From: Methanosarcina sp. ERenArc_MAG2
Lineage (GTDB): Archaea > Halobacteriota > Methanosarcinia > Methanosarcinales > Methanosarcinaceae
DNA length: 64,000 nucleotides
Reading direction: 5' to 3'
Assembly (NCBI GenBank): GCA_023955635.1
Contig: JAMXHR010000016.1
Coordinates: 434,001 to 498,000 of the forward strand
Under the pieces are notes generated by a model, which made no database searches, was not told where the DNA came from, and was given only the letters and a program-made list of their open reading frames with translations. This document shows positions 1-8,460 of this stretch, in pieces. Position 1 is the first letter of the stretch. Each line of letters starts with the position of its first letter. The position numbers were made by a program, and so were the translations under genes.

Positions 1-2
1 AG

Positions 3-458
3 CACGGAAAATTTTTTGTCAGCATGCCCGTAGAAAGACTTCTTGGAGAGGGTCTGGCCAAATCCATGAAGCAAACCCAGGCTGTACCCCTTGTAAAGGA
101 TGTGATGTCCGACTTTATTGTGACCATTAAAAAATACCAGACCGTTCAGGAAGCTGCAAAGAAGATCTGGGAAAACTCTTTTAATCACCTGGCGGTGGTT
201 TCTGATACCGGTGAACTTGTTGGAATTCTGACCGCCTGGGATATCTCCAAAGCTGTTGCAGAGAACAGTTTTGATTCCGTTGAAAGTGTTATGACTAAAA
301 AGGTGCTGACCTGTGCTCCGAACGAACCGGTCGATCTTGCAGCCCGCAGACTGGACCGTTATGGTGTGTCTGCTATGCCGGTAATCAGTCCTCAAAGACG
401 GGTTCTCGGAATAATAACAAGCGATAATATAAGCAAGCTCTTTGCACGGAGGTACTGA
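3..458 (+). CDS. Homocysteine biosynthesis protein, C-terminal part with paired CBS domains (5' end outside window)
   Basis: The frame is open to the left window edge, so this is the 3' part of a longer gene; the Met at 24 is internal. Two CBS motifs follow each other: one around VKDVMSDFIVTIKK and one around VESVMTKKVLTCAP, each ending in the usual VVSDTGELVGILTAWD-like strand. In Methanosarcina a DUF39 (HcyBio) domain fused to CBS domains, encoded beside a NIL/ferredoxin protein, makes homocysteine from aspartate semialdehyde and sulfide. The next gene starts 2 nt after this stop and is exactly that partner, which supports the assignment. The DUF39 domain itself is not visible here, so the call rests on the partner gene and the CBS pair. 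Confidence 0.8.
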   Translation, partial: HGKFFVSMPVERLLGEGLAKSMKQTQAVPLVKDVMSDFIVTIKKYQTVQEAAKKIWENSFNHLAVVSDTGELVGILTAWDISKAVAENSFDSVESVMTKKVLTCAPNEPVDLAARRLDRYGVSAMPVISPQRRVLGIITSDNISKLFARRY

Positions 459-460
459 AT

Positions 461-847
461 ATGAAAATAAAGATCAGCATCCCTACGGAGAGGATTCATA
501 ACCCGATTATTTCTGAGTCTATAGTCGAAACCGGAATCCTTATTAATATAATGGTCGCAAATATCGACTCGACTTACGGCGAACTGATTGCGGACGTAAA
601 CGATTTACGGTTCGATAGGATAAAAAACGCTCTTGAGTCCAGAGGAGCAATAGTTTCCATTCTGGATAGGCCAATTCACAGGGATGAGGACGAATGTGTA
701 GATTGCGGAGCCTGTATTTCGGTCTGCCCTATGAATGTTTATTCTTTTGATGAAACCTGGAGTATCCAGGTGGATGAAAAGAAGTGTATTCAATGCGGTA
801 TGTGCATCAAGATGTGTCCGCATGGCGCCTTAAAGCTGGGAGAATGA
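461..847 (+). CDS. NIL domain + 2x[4Fe-4S] ferredoxin protein, homocysteine biosynthesis partner
   Basis: 128 residues. The N-terminal ~75 residues form a NIL-type domain (ISIPTERIHNPIISE start). The C-terminal half is a bacterial-type ferredoxin with Cys79, 82, 85, 89 and Cys109, 112, 115, 119, two complete CxxCxxCxxxC sets, each followed by P. It probably supplies electrons or handles sulfur for the DUF39 partner that makes homocysteine. It begins 2 nt after the CBS-domain gene and so is in one operon with it. The RBS GGAGG lies within the end of the upstream gene. The family pairing is known from Methanosarcina acetivorans; the specific role here is inferred. Confidence 0.85.
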   Translation: MKIKISIPTERIHNPIISESIVETGILINIMVANIDSTYGELIADVNDLRFDRIKNALESRGAIVSILDRPIHRDEDECVDCGACISVCPMNVYSFDETWSIQVDEKKCIQCGMCIKMCPHGALKLGE

Positions 848-879
848 AGAAAAGAAAGGAAGATTAAGCCATAAAGTCT

Positions 880-1016
880 TTCCTTGACAATCTTTTTGTT
901 TTTTCCTTATATTTTTTCCCTTCTTTTTTCCGTTTTGTTTCTCCTTTTCCGTTATTCTTTCTCCCTATTTTTTCCTTCTTTTTCATCTCTTCTTCCCATT
1001 TTTTTGTTCTCTTACA
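880..1016 (+). terminator. Long pyrimidine-rich tract after the homocysteine operon
   Basis: About 135 nt made almost only of T and C begins 33 nt after the stop codon. Archaeal RNA polymerase commonly stops at T-rich tracts, so this is a probable termination zone. A 76-aa open frame across it (884-1114) is low complexity (Phe, Ser, Leu) and was rejected. The rest of the 848-1309 gap holds AT-rich sequence and presumably the promoter of the next gene. Confidence 0.4.
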
Positions 1017-1309
1017 TTCTGGATCGGGGTTTAGTTCTGGATACTGATTTCTATTTCGAAACTCCCATTATTTATACATTGAATCAAATAATTATACAGT
1101 ATAAAAGAGAATAACCATTAAAGGAGGGGTGCTGTCAGAACTGAAAGTTAGCCGGTTCACAAGCAGCTTCTCAAATATTTTCCGTGTTTGGTATATGCTC
1201 TCTATTCTTTTTTCCATTTTAAGGGGCAAAGTAACCCGGAATTTTATCTATACAAAGAAAGAGAAAATTGCAAAATGATCTTTAAATTACTTAAAAAGTG
1301 GAGTAAGTT

Positions 1310-2125
1310 ATGAAGATTCTTGTACTCTATTCAGGCGAACTTGGGAAAAAAGTTATCCAGAACCTGATTAACCCGGGAAATTTCTGCGTGTCTTGCGGAG
1401 AGCTCTGCAACCACTGCAGGCAGGCCAGGAAGTCATACGCAAACCTGATTGTGGGAATTCATGAATTTCCCGGAGACCTGCCCACATTTATAGAAGAGCC
1501 CGGGCAGTACATGCCTCCAAAGCTTCCGGAATGTGACCTGATACTTGCTATCGGCATCCATCCCGATCTCCTTGCAGCCCTTCCGGATGTCGCGCAGAAT
1601 ACGAAGGCAAAAGCCGTAATTGCACCTGCTGAAGACGCGAAGAAAACTCCTGCCGGCGTCCTTGAGCAGCTTAGAAAAGAGCTTGAAGCCATTGGAGTTG
1701 AATTTGAGGCGCCAAAACCCTTCTGCGCTCTTGAAAAAACCGGAAAACCCGTTATAGACTCATTCATTGACCTTGGCTTCGGAAAGCCTGTGCTCAGGAT
1801 CGAAATGAGTCCCGATGGGAAGATGTTTGTTGGGGCAGGTGTAATCAGGGATGCTCCTTGCGGTTCCACCTGGTTTGTGGCAAAAAAGCTCGGTTGGACT
1901 GACATTCCCGAATATAAGGAAACCATCTCAGGAGCCCATCACTCCTATCCATGTACCGGAAGTATGGACAAAGATCCTCAGCTTGGTGATACTATCCTGC
2001 ACAAAGCAGGGTATATTATCAGGGAAGCTGTTGAAGACGGAATGGAATGTGCAAACAAGGAAAAAGCCAGATTTTCTGCAGTCTGCTGGGATGAAACATC
2101 TCAAGCTATATCTTCTGAAAGATAA
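1310..2125 (+). CDS. DUF166 family protein (often labelled thymidylate synthase-like)
   Basis: 271 residues starting MKILVLYSGELGKKV. It has a cysteine cluster near the N-terminus (CVSCGELCNHC, residues ~25-36) and a conserved GAGVIRDAPCGSTWFVAK segment with a further Cys. This matches the archaeal DUF166/COG1810 family, which databases sometimes call thymidylate synthase although the biochemistry is not settled. The cysteines could bind a metal or Fe-S centre (inference). The start is supported by GGAG at 1302 upstream of ATG. It is a single transcription unit: about 460 nt of non-coding DNA precede it and none of its neighbours is co-directional and close. Confidence 0.75.
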   Translation: MKILVLYSGELGKKVIQNLINPGNFCVSCGELCNHCRQARKSYANLIVGIHEFPGDLPTFIEEPGQYMPPKLPECDLILAIGIHPDLLAALPDVAQNTKAKAVIAPAEDAKKTPAGVLEQLRKELEAIGVEFEAPKPFCALEKTGKPVIDSFIDLGFGKPVLRIEMSPDGKMFVGAGVIRDAPCGSTWFVAKKLGWTDIPEYKETISGAHHSYPCTGSMDKDPQLGDTILHKAGYIIREAVEDGMECANKEKARFSAVCWDETSQAISSER

Positions 2126-2163
2126 GTCTTCGCTACTAAGGAAGTCTCCCTAAAAGATATTTC

Positions 2164-2239
2164 AGTTAAAAATAGATATTATAGTTAAAAATAGATATTA
2201 CAGTTAAAAATAGATATTACAGTCAAAAATCGAAATTCC
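2164..2239. repeat. Four tandem copies of a 19-bp unit
   Basis: The unit agttaaaaatagatattac occurs at 2164, 2183, 2202 and 2221. The first three copies are nearly identical and the fourth is degenerate (agtcaaaaatcgaaattcc). It lies directly downstream of the DUF166 gene. The remainder of the 2126-2515 gap has an open frame (about 2227-2406, ending KLGSAHYWIDLVP) without a convincing start; it may be a gene remnant but I cannot assign it. Confidence 0.8.
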
Positions 2240-2515
2240 TTAACTTATGTCCAAAACGAAAAATAAACAATCGCCTAAATCGCATTTTGGCAGAGTTGAG
2301 TCCGAAGCCGGATACTGATAAACTCTTAGTAAGCAAGTTTCTTGAAAAACAGATATCGGTATGTAAGCTCGGATCCGCCCACTACTGGATTGATCTGGTT
2401 CCATAATTTATTAAGGTAAAAGCATTAAGGGATTTGGGAATTAAATTCCCGGAAGGTTAATACTTCCTGTTCCCTTTAATGTGCTTATTTGCAATAGATG
2501 CACCGACTGAAATAT

Positions 2516-2923
2516 TTAGCAGCTGGCGCATGTGATTTTGAGTTTAACGGTTGCACAATCAGTTTTTCCATCCTTACCTTTTACACAGTATTTGAAAGTG
2601 TCTGTGCAAGGACTTTTCCCACAGCAACATTTTGCTGGTGCTTTGTAACAGAATTTGCCGTTACTCTGCATCGTCACTTTGCCGCCCAGTTTGGTAGTAA
2701 TTGTTGTAGATGTAACTTTAAGGCTGCATCCTTTGTCATTCTTCAGTACAGTACCTAAGCAATATTTAGTATTTGGACATGATTTAAGTTTAAAACTATA
2801 CGAATCGTTTATTGCATTTGTCTTTGTTTTACAACTGTCACCGCATGCTGCTGCTCCAGTCATTGACATGACAAAAAAGACTAAAGTGAAAACACATATT
2901 GTTTTAAACATATTTTTTTGCAT
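2516..2923 (-). CDS. Secreted cysteine-rich protein with a cadherin/Ig-like (Big_9 type) repeat
   Basis: 135 residues. Residues 1-26 form a signal peptide (KTICVFTLVFFVMSMTGAAA), so the protein is exported. The mature part carries 17 cysteines. Residues ~60-130 follow the pattern of VCBS/cadherin-like Ig repeats: VLKNDKG, then GKVTMQSNGKFCYKAP, then DTFKYCVKGKDG, then TVKLKI, that is, the usual N-D...G-x-V/G-F-Y-P...D-F-Y/V-x-V order. The unusual point is the dense Cys decoration, including a CCCGKSPC run, which suggests disulfide bonding or metal binding. An RBS (AGGAGG) sits just before the ATG. It is monocistronic. The function is unknown; cell-surface adhesion or metal binding are both possible. 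Confidence 0.65.
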   Translation of the reverse strand: MQKNMFKTICVFTLVFFVMSMTGAAACGDSCKTKTNAINDSYSFKLKSCPNTKYCLGTVLKNDKGCSLKVTSTTITTKLGGKVTMQSNGKFCYKAPAKCCCGKSPCTDTFKYCVKGKDGKTDCATVKLKITCASC

Positions 2924-3631
2924 TATTTTCCTCCTTATATTTAGTTACATGTGATCCGAGAATCCTCGTAATCAAAACCCACTGGGGAAAATTAACATAT
3001 AAACATACTTATTTTTATGGCGTTGAATAAAAATAGAAATAAAAATTTAAAGCTTTATAACTCTTCATTTTCAAATCTAAAAGATTATGAATCTGAGAAT
3101 TCTATCTAAATTATCTCATATCTATTAAAATTTAAATTTAAGGTATTTAATGAGTTTATGCCAATATCTATTCTCATATAATTCCTTTTATATAAAAATA
3201 CTCCTTTTTTTAGGGTTTTTTCTACAATAATGAGCTATTAAGGCTAATTATTGTGAAAGAAGTGCATATGTATGATATTTGATGAAACGAAAGCCTCTAA
3301 ATTGCACATATACTGCTGCACTTTACTATCAGGGCTTTTTCGAATGCCACAATTACACACTTATTTTCCCTCGCAGGATGGTACCTGTAAGGTTACATTT
3401 TCATTCATATGATTCACGCGGTTGAACTAAGAAATATTTATTTCACATAAAATATTTACACTTTAGAACTCTTATCCTTTGCTAGAAATGAAATTCAAAA
3501 GCAGACTCACTTCATTTGTTGACATATTCAAAAGAAAAAATTAACCATGGAAATAACGGAACTAAGGAAATAAGAGCGCAATTCTTTCGCCCGAATTGCG
3601 CCTCCGAATTGTGCCTCGGGAGTACGCTGTC
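2924..3631. other. AT-rich intergenic DNA, no supported gene
   Basis: About 700 nt with no coding-like frame. It includes the promoter side of the secreted protein gene at its left and the GC-richer flank of a dispersed repeat at its right. A 68-aa minus-strand frame at 3512-3718 lies over the repeat and is not credible. Confidence 0.6.
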
Positions 3632-3715
3632 CTTCCCGAGTTCCGCTTCGGGATCACAGGAAATCGGAGATTTTCTGGGAGTTGCGATGTAATCGCAACA
3701 GCACGGGGGCCGTTT
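3632..3715. repeat. Dispersed structured repeat, copy 1
   Basis: About 84 bp starting cttcccgagttccgcttcgg, shared with 6901-6985. It contains a perfect hairpin, GTTGCGAT (3681-3688), loop gta, ATCGCAAC (3692-3699). The second copy has the compensatory pair GTTGTGAT/ATCACAAC, so the pairing is kept though the bases changed. The neighbouring CCCGA...TCGGG also pairs. The repeat is much GC-richer than its surroundings. Confidence 0.75.
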
Positions 3716-3964
3716 CACTCTCTTCGCTTGCTTAAGCTGATTTAGAAATATGGGCTTGAATCTATAATGGTTATATGCTAATAGCCTTCATTATTGTTTT
3801 TTCTTATTCGTTAGTTTACTTTTTTATTACTTTCAGTAATATCAGATAGTCTCATGCACATAATACCTTAGATAAATTTGTGCACAACACACGTATATAT
3901 GAAGTATGTGTCACAATTATAAAATATACAATATCGTCTTCAACTTTAGTTTTAGAGGTGAACC

Positions 3965-4327
3965 ATGAAGCCAAAGATTGATTCTACGAGTTTTGGTTCG
4001 ATTACTGTAGATGGAGAGACCTTTGACTATGACATTCTAATCCGCCTTAACGGGCAGGTAGAGAAAAGGGAGAAAGCCCTATCAAAGGAACTGTACGGGA
4101 CTTCTCATAAAATCTCACTTGAAGAAGCAAAGCACATTTATGAGGAAGGGACAGAAAAAGTCATCATAGGAACCGGGCAGACAGGTTTTGTGAAACTATC
4201 TGAGGAAGCTGAAGATTTTTTCACAGGAAATAAGTGCGGCATAGAATTGTTTCCGACCCAGTGGGCAATTCAACGCTGGAACGAACTTGAAGGCAAAATA
4301 GTTGCAATGTTCCATGTAACATGTTAA
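3965..4327 (+). CDS. Mth938-like domain protein (DUF498/NDUFAF3-related)
   Basis: 120 residues, the usual length of this family. Features seen are the N-terminal strand FGSITVDGETFDYDILI, the central EKVIIGTGQTGFVKLSEEA and the late PTQWAIQRWNEL helix, all typical of Mth938-like proteins. The family includes the mitochondrial complex I assembly factor NDUFAF3 and many archaeal proteins of unknown role. The start ATG at 3965 follows AGAGGTGA with good spacing. It stands alone, converging on the MscS gene. Confidence 0.8.
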   Translation: MKPKIDSTSFGSITVDGETFDYDILIRLNGQVEKREKALSKELYGTSHKISLEEAKHIYEEGTEKVIIGTGQTGFVKLSEEAEDFFTGNKCGIELFPTQWAIQRWNELEGKIVAMFHVTC

Positions 4328-4403
4328 ACATACAAGCAAGGTCATTTAAGAGATTGGTAGGGCTTTTTCTCTGTTGAAATGGCTCTGCCGTCCCCGTTGA
4401 CTC

Positions 4404-5264
4404 TTATACCATTATACTTTGTTCGACTGTCTGTTTTTCACTGGCCTTAACTTCAATTTCTTTTATACGTATATCCAACTGGGGGAATGGAATTTCAATT
4501 CCTTCTCTCGTGTAAACCTCTAAGATGCCTGTAATTAGATCGTTCTTTACAGTTCCCATATCCCCCGTTTTTGTCCAGGCCCGAAGTTGCAGATTTACCG
4601 AAGAATTCGCAAGTTCGGTGGTAACTACTGCAGGTTCCGGTTCCTGATGGATAAGAGAGTGCCTTTTCATGAAACCAAGTGCTATTCCGATAGCTTTTTC
4701 AAGGTCGGAAGAATAGCTTATCCCTATATCCACAGAAACTCTTCTTGTGGGCATACGTGTCATATTAACAATAGAATTTCCCCATACAAGTTTATTCGGA
4801 ATTGTTATAAGCTGGTTGTCAGGGGTAAGAAGTTCAGTTGACATAATTCTTACGGATTTTACTTTTCCTGTCTGTCCGTTTACAGTCACAGTCTCTCCCA
4901 TATCTATGGGCCTGATTGACGCAATACATATTCCAGCAGTAAGGTTTGTGAAGGTATCCTGCATGCCCATACCCAGGACCAGGCCTATTACTGCAGAGGC
5001 TCCTATTATATAACTATCCACAGCAAAATTCAAACTCTTCAAGAAAGCCAGAATAACAATTACATTCAGAAGGATACTTAGAAGGTGTGCCAGAAACTGT
5101 ATGGTAAGGTCTGGAATCTTTGTATTCTCTATTGCTCTTCTGAAAGCATGAACTATATATTTTGATAATACGAACCCGAGGACCAGCACTATAATTGCGA
5201 ACGTCAACCTGGATACTGTTATCTCAGTATGCGGAATTACCTGTTCCATTATTTCATAATTCAT
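4404..5264 (-). CDS. mscS: Small-conductance mechanosensitive channel, MscS family
   Basis: 286 residues from the ATG at 5264, which has GGAGG at 5271-5275; a GTG five codons upstream overlaps that RBS and is less likely. Three hydrophobic segments are seen: residues ~15-38, ~60-80 and the pore helix ~85-115 with the Gly/Ala-rich pattern IIGASAVIGLVLGMGMQ. The beta domain follows (GETVTVNGQTGKVKSV, LLTPDNQLITIPNKL), then the mixed C-terminal domain ending in FPQLDIRI. All are hallmarks of MscS. The channel opens on membrane tension and releases solutes during hypo-osmotic shock. It is monocistronic. Confidence 0.9.
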   Translation of the reverse strand: MNYEIMEQVIPHTEITVSRLTFAIIVLVLGFVLSKYIVHAFRRAIENTKIPDLTIQFLAHLLSILLNVIVILAFLKSLNFAVDSYIIGASAVIGLVLGMGMQDTFTNLTAGICIASIRPIDMGETVTVNGQTGKVKSVRIMSTELLTPDNQLITIPNKLVWGNSIVNMTRMPTRRVSVDIGISYSSDLEKAIGIALGFMKRHSLIHQEPEPAVVTTELANSSVNLQLRAWTKTGDMGTVKNDLITGILEVYTREGIEIPFPQLDIRIKEIEVKASEKQTVEQSIMV

Positions 5265-5562
5265 TTTTATCCTCCTCACTTTTTGTTTCTTTGTGCGGAG
5301 ATGATCAGAAACGATTTCATGCCGTTTTCCGGTCGAATTTATAACGTAAAATTCAGAATTATATTAATCAAATTTGCCGCCAGTATAAAATGCATTTAAT
5401 TTCTTTTATAAGTATCTGGTCGATGCCAGCTTTCTTTTATCCTGTTTTCTTAATAAGGAATAGCCTTACATAGAACAAGTCTTTCATAGGACAACGTTCA
5501 ACATATACAGGGATTAAAGAAATACATTCAAATAGTTTTATCAAATCCAGGGAAGGTCCAGG

Positions 5563-6839
5563 TTGAAGTGGATTAAAAAGTTCTTCGGAAAAAAGAAGGT
5601 TCCAGTGAGGAAACTGGTTTCAGAGAGATCGATTTTGAAGACCTGCCTGTGTGGCTGGATGCCAGCTTTCAAAAAATATCTTCCGGAATAGAAAAGGATG
5701 TCTCCGGCCTTTTGAAGGAACTTGAGGCTTCACTTTCGGAACTCAAAGAAAGCAATTTCAGGCTCGCAGAAGCGAAAGTTGAGGGAGACTTTGATATCAG
5801 GGCTGTAAAGCGAGCGAAGAGCAATAGGGAAAACGTGGCAAAACAGGTCACGATGCTGATAGACAAAATAAGGGTGCCGGAAAACACAGACTTCAGGGCT
5901 CTGAGGGAATTTTATGAGGCAGCCGTACAGAACCTCGATATATGCCTCGAGCATATGGACCGGAGTTTCAAGTATACGAGGGGTGTTTTTCCTCAGGAAT
6001 CAAAAGAGGTTAGTGAAAACCTTGCCAGTTTAGGTTCTGTCTTCAACAAGCTCAGAGAAACAATTCTGGAAAATAAAAGGGAAATAGATGCAATTGAAGC
6101 AGCTTATTCAGATCAGGACAAAATAAAGGAGCTTTCGGCTTCAATAGTAACAGAAAGGCTGGAACTTGAATCTCGAAACCGAAGAATCCAGGCTTTGAAA
6201 GACGAAACTTCCAGTGTCAATCAGGCTCTCGAAGATTTCCGAAAAGGAGACGTCTGGCAGAGTTTACAGAGCCTGCAGGAAGAATTTGCTGCTGCCGGAG
6301 ACAGACTTAAGAAAGCCGAAGCAGGTTTGAGTTCTCTGATCCTTCCGCTTTCAGGTCATCTCTCAAGGATTAAAAAACTTCACGAAAGCGGTAGGTACAC
6401 CTTAAAGCCGGAAGTAAAGAAGCAGCTTGACATTTGCCTTGAAAATCCCATAAATGTCGATTCTTCTTTTTTCCCGGAACTTCAGAAAGTCTTTGAGGAT
6501 AATGCCCTGGATATGCAAGCACAGAAAAAGGAAAAAGCCCTGTTACAGGCAAAAACCGCAATTTCAAACTTTTCGGAGAAGAATAAAGAATATCTTGAAG
6601 TCCTGAGGGAATTTGAAGCAAAAAAAGCTGAACTTGCAGGCTCGAATACCGGGAAACTGGCAGGGTTCGAACATAAAGAAGCAGAACTTCTTAACAGGAC
6701 TCGCTTGCTTGAAGAAGATATCGAAAATTCCGAAAGGAAGCTGGCTGTTTTAAGGGAAGAACTCGAGAGCAGAAAGAAAAAACTTCTCTCCAGTATTAAT
6801 TTAATCGACAGCAGTGTAAGAGTGAACTTCAGGCCTTAA
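5563..6839 (+). CDS. Coiled-coil protein of unknown function, frame break near N-terminus
   Basis: The long frame from 5649 (GTG) encodes ~396 residues of heptad-rich, Glu/Lys-rich helix (for example ESNFRLAEAKVEGDF, ELESRKKKLLSSINL), with no enzyme motif. A likelier start is the TTG at 5563, reading KWIKKFFGKKK, in another frame. Adding one A to the A6 run at 5589-5594 joins them as FFGKKEGSSEETGFREIDFEDLP, a sensible acidic linker. The full protein would be about 425 residues. The basic N-terminus and long coiled coil resemble a cytoskeletal or SMC-like accessory role, but I cannot name the family. It is monocistronic. Confidence 0.6.
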
Positions 6840-6900
6840 ACTTTTTAGTTTACAACTACGGGCACAGCTTTTCCGCTCGAGTTGTACTTCCCGAGTTGCA

Positions 6901-6985
6901 CTTCCCGAGTTCCGCTTCGGGATCACAGGAAATCGGAGATTTTCTGGGAGTTGTGATGTAATCACAACAGCACGGGAGTCCGTTT
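6901..6985. repeat. Dispersed structured repeat, copy 2
   Basis: This copy matches 3632-3715 over about 85 bp. Its hairpin is GTTGTGAT (6950-6957), loop gta, ATCACAAC (6961-6968). The C-to-T change on one arm is matched by G-to-A on the other. It lies 60 nt downstream of the coiled-coil gene. Confidence 0.75.
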
Positions 6986-7182
6986 CGCTTCGCTCAAGCG
7001 GACTAATTGAATAAACTTATTTCAAAACTACAGTTATTCCTTGTCATTGGTGTTTTCATCAATTACAGAACTTGAGTTTGATAAGTGTAAATTTATGTTC
7101 AAAACTGTATAGTTTATGTATCTTACAGCTTTAATTTCTCTTAAATCAGTCCTTAAATTATTTTCAGAAAAGAGGTTTGGTA

Positions 7183-7913
7183 ATGACAGAAGCGCTCTAC
7201 TTCCTTGACTGTTACCTGACAGAGTTCGAAGCAACTGTCAAAAAAGTAGCGGATGGTAAATTTGTAGTTCTTGACCGTACAGCCTTTTATCCCGAAAGTG
7301 GCGGTCAACCAGGCGATACCGGGAAGTTAGTCCGCGAATCCGACGGTGCTGAATTTGAGGTACTGTATGCGGGCAGGTTCAATGGGGAAATCAGTCATGA
7401 GATCACCGGTGAAAATGTCTCTGCAGGGTTAAAAGCAGGGGACAAAGTAAAAGGATTCATAGATTGGGATCGCCGCTACAGGCACATGCGTATGCATACA
7501 GCAACTCACGTAATCGCAAACGTAATTGAAAAAGAGGCCGGAGCCCAGATAACCGGGAATCAGCTAAGCCTTGACCAGAGCAGGGTGGATTTCAGCCTTG
7601 AAACCTTTGACAGGGACAAATTCGCTGAGTACGAGAAAATTGCCAACGACCTTATAGCAAGGAATAATCCTATTAATTTTTACCTTGTAAGCCGTAAGGA
7701 AGCCGAAAAAAGCTTTCAAGGTTAACCACGCTGGCGAAAGGTTTTTCCGATGAAATTAAAGAAGTCCGTATGGTCGAAATAGAAGGAGTAACTATCGAAG
7801 CCTGCGGAGGAACTCATGTTAAAAATACTGGGGAAATAAAGGGTATAACGATCACAAAACTTCAAAACAAGGGAAAAAGTAACAGAAGAATGTATTTTAC
7901 ACTTGAAGATTAA
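7183..7913 (+). CDS. alaX: Alanyl-tRNA editing protein AlaX, frame break at 7706-7711
   Basis: A stand-alone editing domain of alanyl-tRNA synthetase that deacylates Ser-tRNA(Ala). The first frame (ATG at 7183 after AGAGG) gives RTAFYPESGGQPGDTG and the zinc motif HTATH (MRMHTATHVIANVI). The second frame carries the other zinc half, EACGGTHVKNTGEI, and ends at 7913. The first frame stops at 7725. One extra A in the A6 run 7706-7711 gives EAEKKLSRLTTLAKGFSDEI and restores a normal ~243-residue AlaX-M type protein. The HxxxH and CxxxH metal residues are all present, so I regard it as functional. The break is likely a sequencing error. Confidence 0.85.
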
Positions 7914-8137
7914 GCTCGAAATCGAGCCTGTAGTTTTTCTACTCCTGTTTTTCTATTCTTTTCTTCTCATTTTCTTTCTCTTTTTTAATCTTTTCTTCCT
8001 CTGCCGGGTTTAGGTTTCAAGAAGGCGCATTTTATCGGCAGAATGCATGAGGTGAAATGATGATTTTTGAGTCTGAACATGATTATTTAACATAAATTAT
8101 AATTCTTTAATTATAAACGAATCAATGGGGGATAAGA
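7914..8137. other. Intergenic, pyrimidine-rich then AT-rich
   Basis: A T/C-rich stretch (about 7930-8010) follows alaX and probably ends its transcript. No gene is seen before the truncated oxidoreductase start at 8138. Confidence 0.5.
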
Positions 8138-8420
8138 TTGCTTAAACTAGTGTCCTGGCAACTTAATTATAGGGCATTAATATTTAAAAAAGTCTTCATC
8201 CGTAGTCCCTTTCTTAATTATGATGACTCATAACTAAATTTCTTAGACACTAGGATATAAAATTGCGCCTGAACAGTTTCCTCCGTCGGAGATGCTGCAA
8301 CAGGTTATAACTGCTGAAAAATCAGGCTTTGAAAGTATTGACGCCAGTGACCATTTCCACCCCTGGAGTGAAAGCGGACAGGCCTGTTATTTTTCAGATA
8401 TTTTGATTCTGGTTAGTTAG
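8138..8420 (+). pseudogene. 5' fragment of an F420-dependent LLM-family oxidoreductase, split by a MITE
   Basis: Removing the 101-bp insert at 8150-8250 plus one TA restores a frame: TTG at 8138 (preceded by GGGGGAT) reads LKLGYKIAPEQFPP, then MLQQVITAEKSGF, then IDASDHFHPWSESGQACY. This is the N-terminus of the luciferase-like, F420-dependent glucose-6-phosphate dehydrogenase type; the SDHFHPW motif is characteristic. After ~55 codons homology is lost and the frame stops at 8420, against ~330 residues expected, so most of the gene is deleted. Both the insertion and the deletion make it non-functional. Confidence 0.7.
8150..8250. mobile_element. 101-bp MITE-like element with TA target duplication
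   Basis: The ends are imperfect inverted repeats: GTGTCCTGGCAACTTAATTAT on the left, and the reverse complement of the right end GTGTCTAAGAAATTTAGTTAT, 15 of 21 matching. It is flanked by TA at 8148-8149 and 8251-8252, the target duplication typical of IS630/Tc1-mariner elements. It has no coding capacity. The clean repair of the host reading frame on removal confirms the borders. Confidence 0.65.
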
Positions 8421-8460
8421 TCGGGCTCGAGCACGTGTAAGGTCATAACAAAGTGATTTT

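Noticed and set aside
884..1114. 76-aa ORF after the homocysteine genes
   Set aside because: Low-complexity Phe/Ser/Leu translation of a pyrimidine tract; no RBS and no family.
2227..2406. Possible small gene ending KLGSAHYWIDLVP
   Set aside because: Open frame but no start codon or RBS and it begins inside the 19-bp repeats; a remnant is possible but cannot be supported.
3512..3718. 68-aa minus-strand ORF
   Set aside because: It lies over the dispersed structured repeat and has no coding character.
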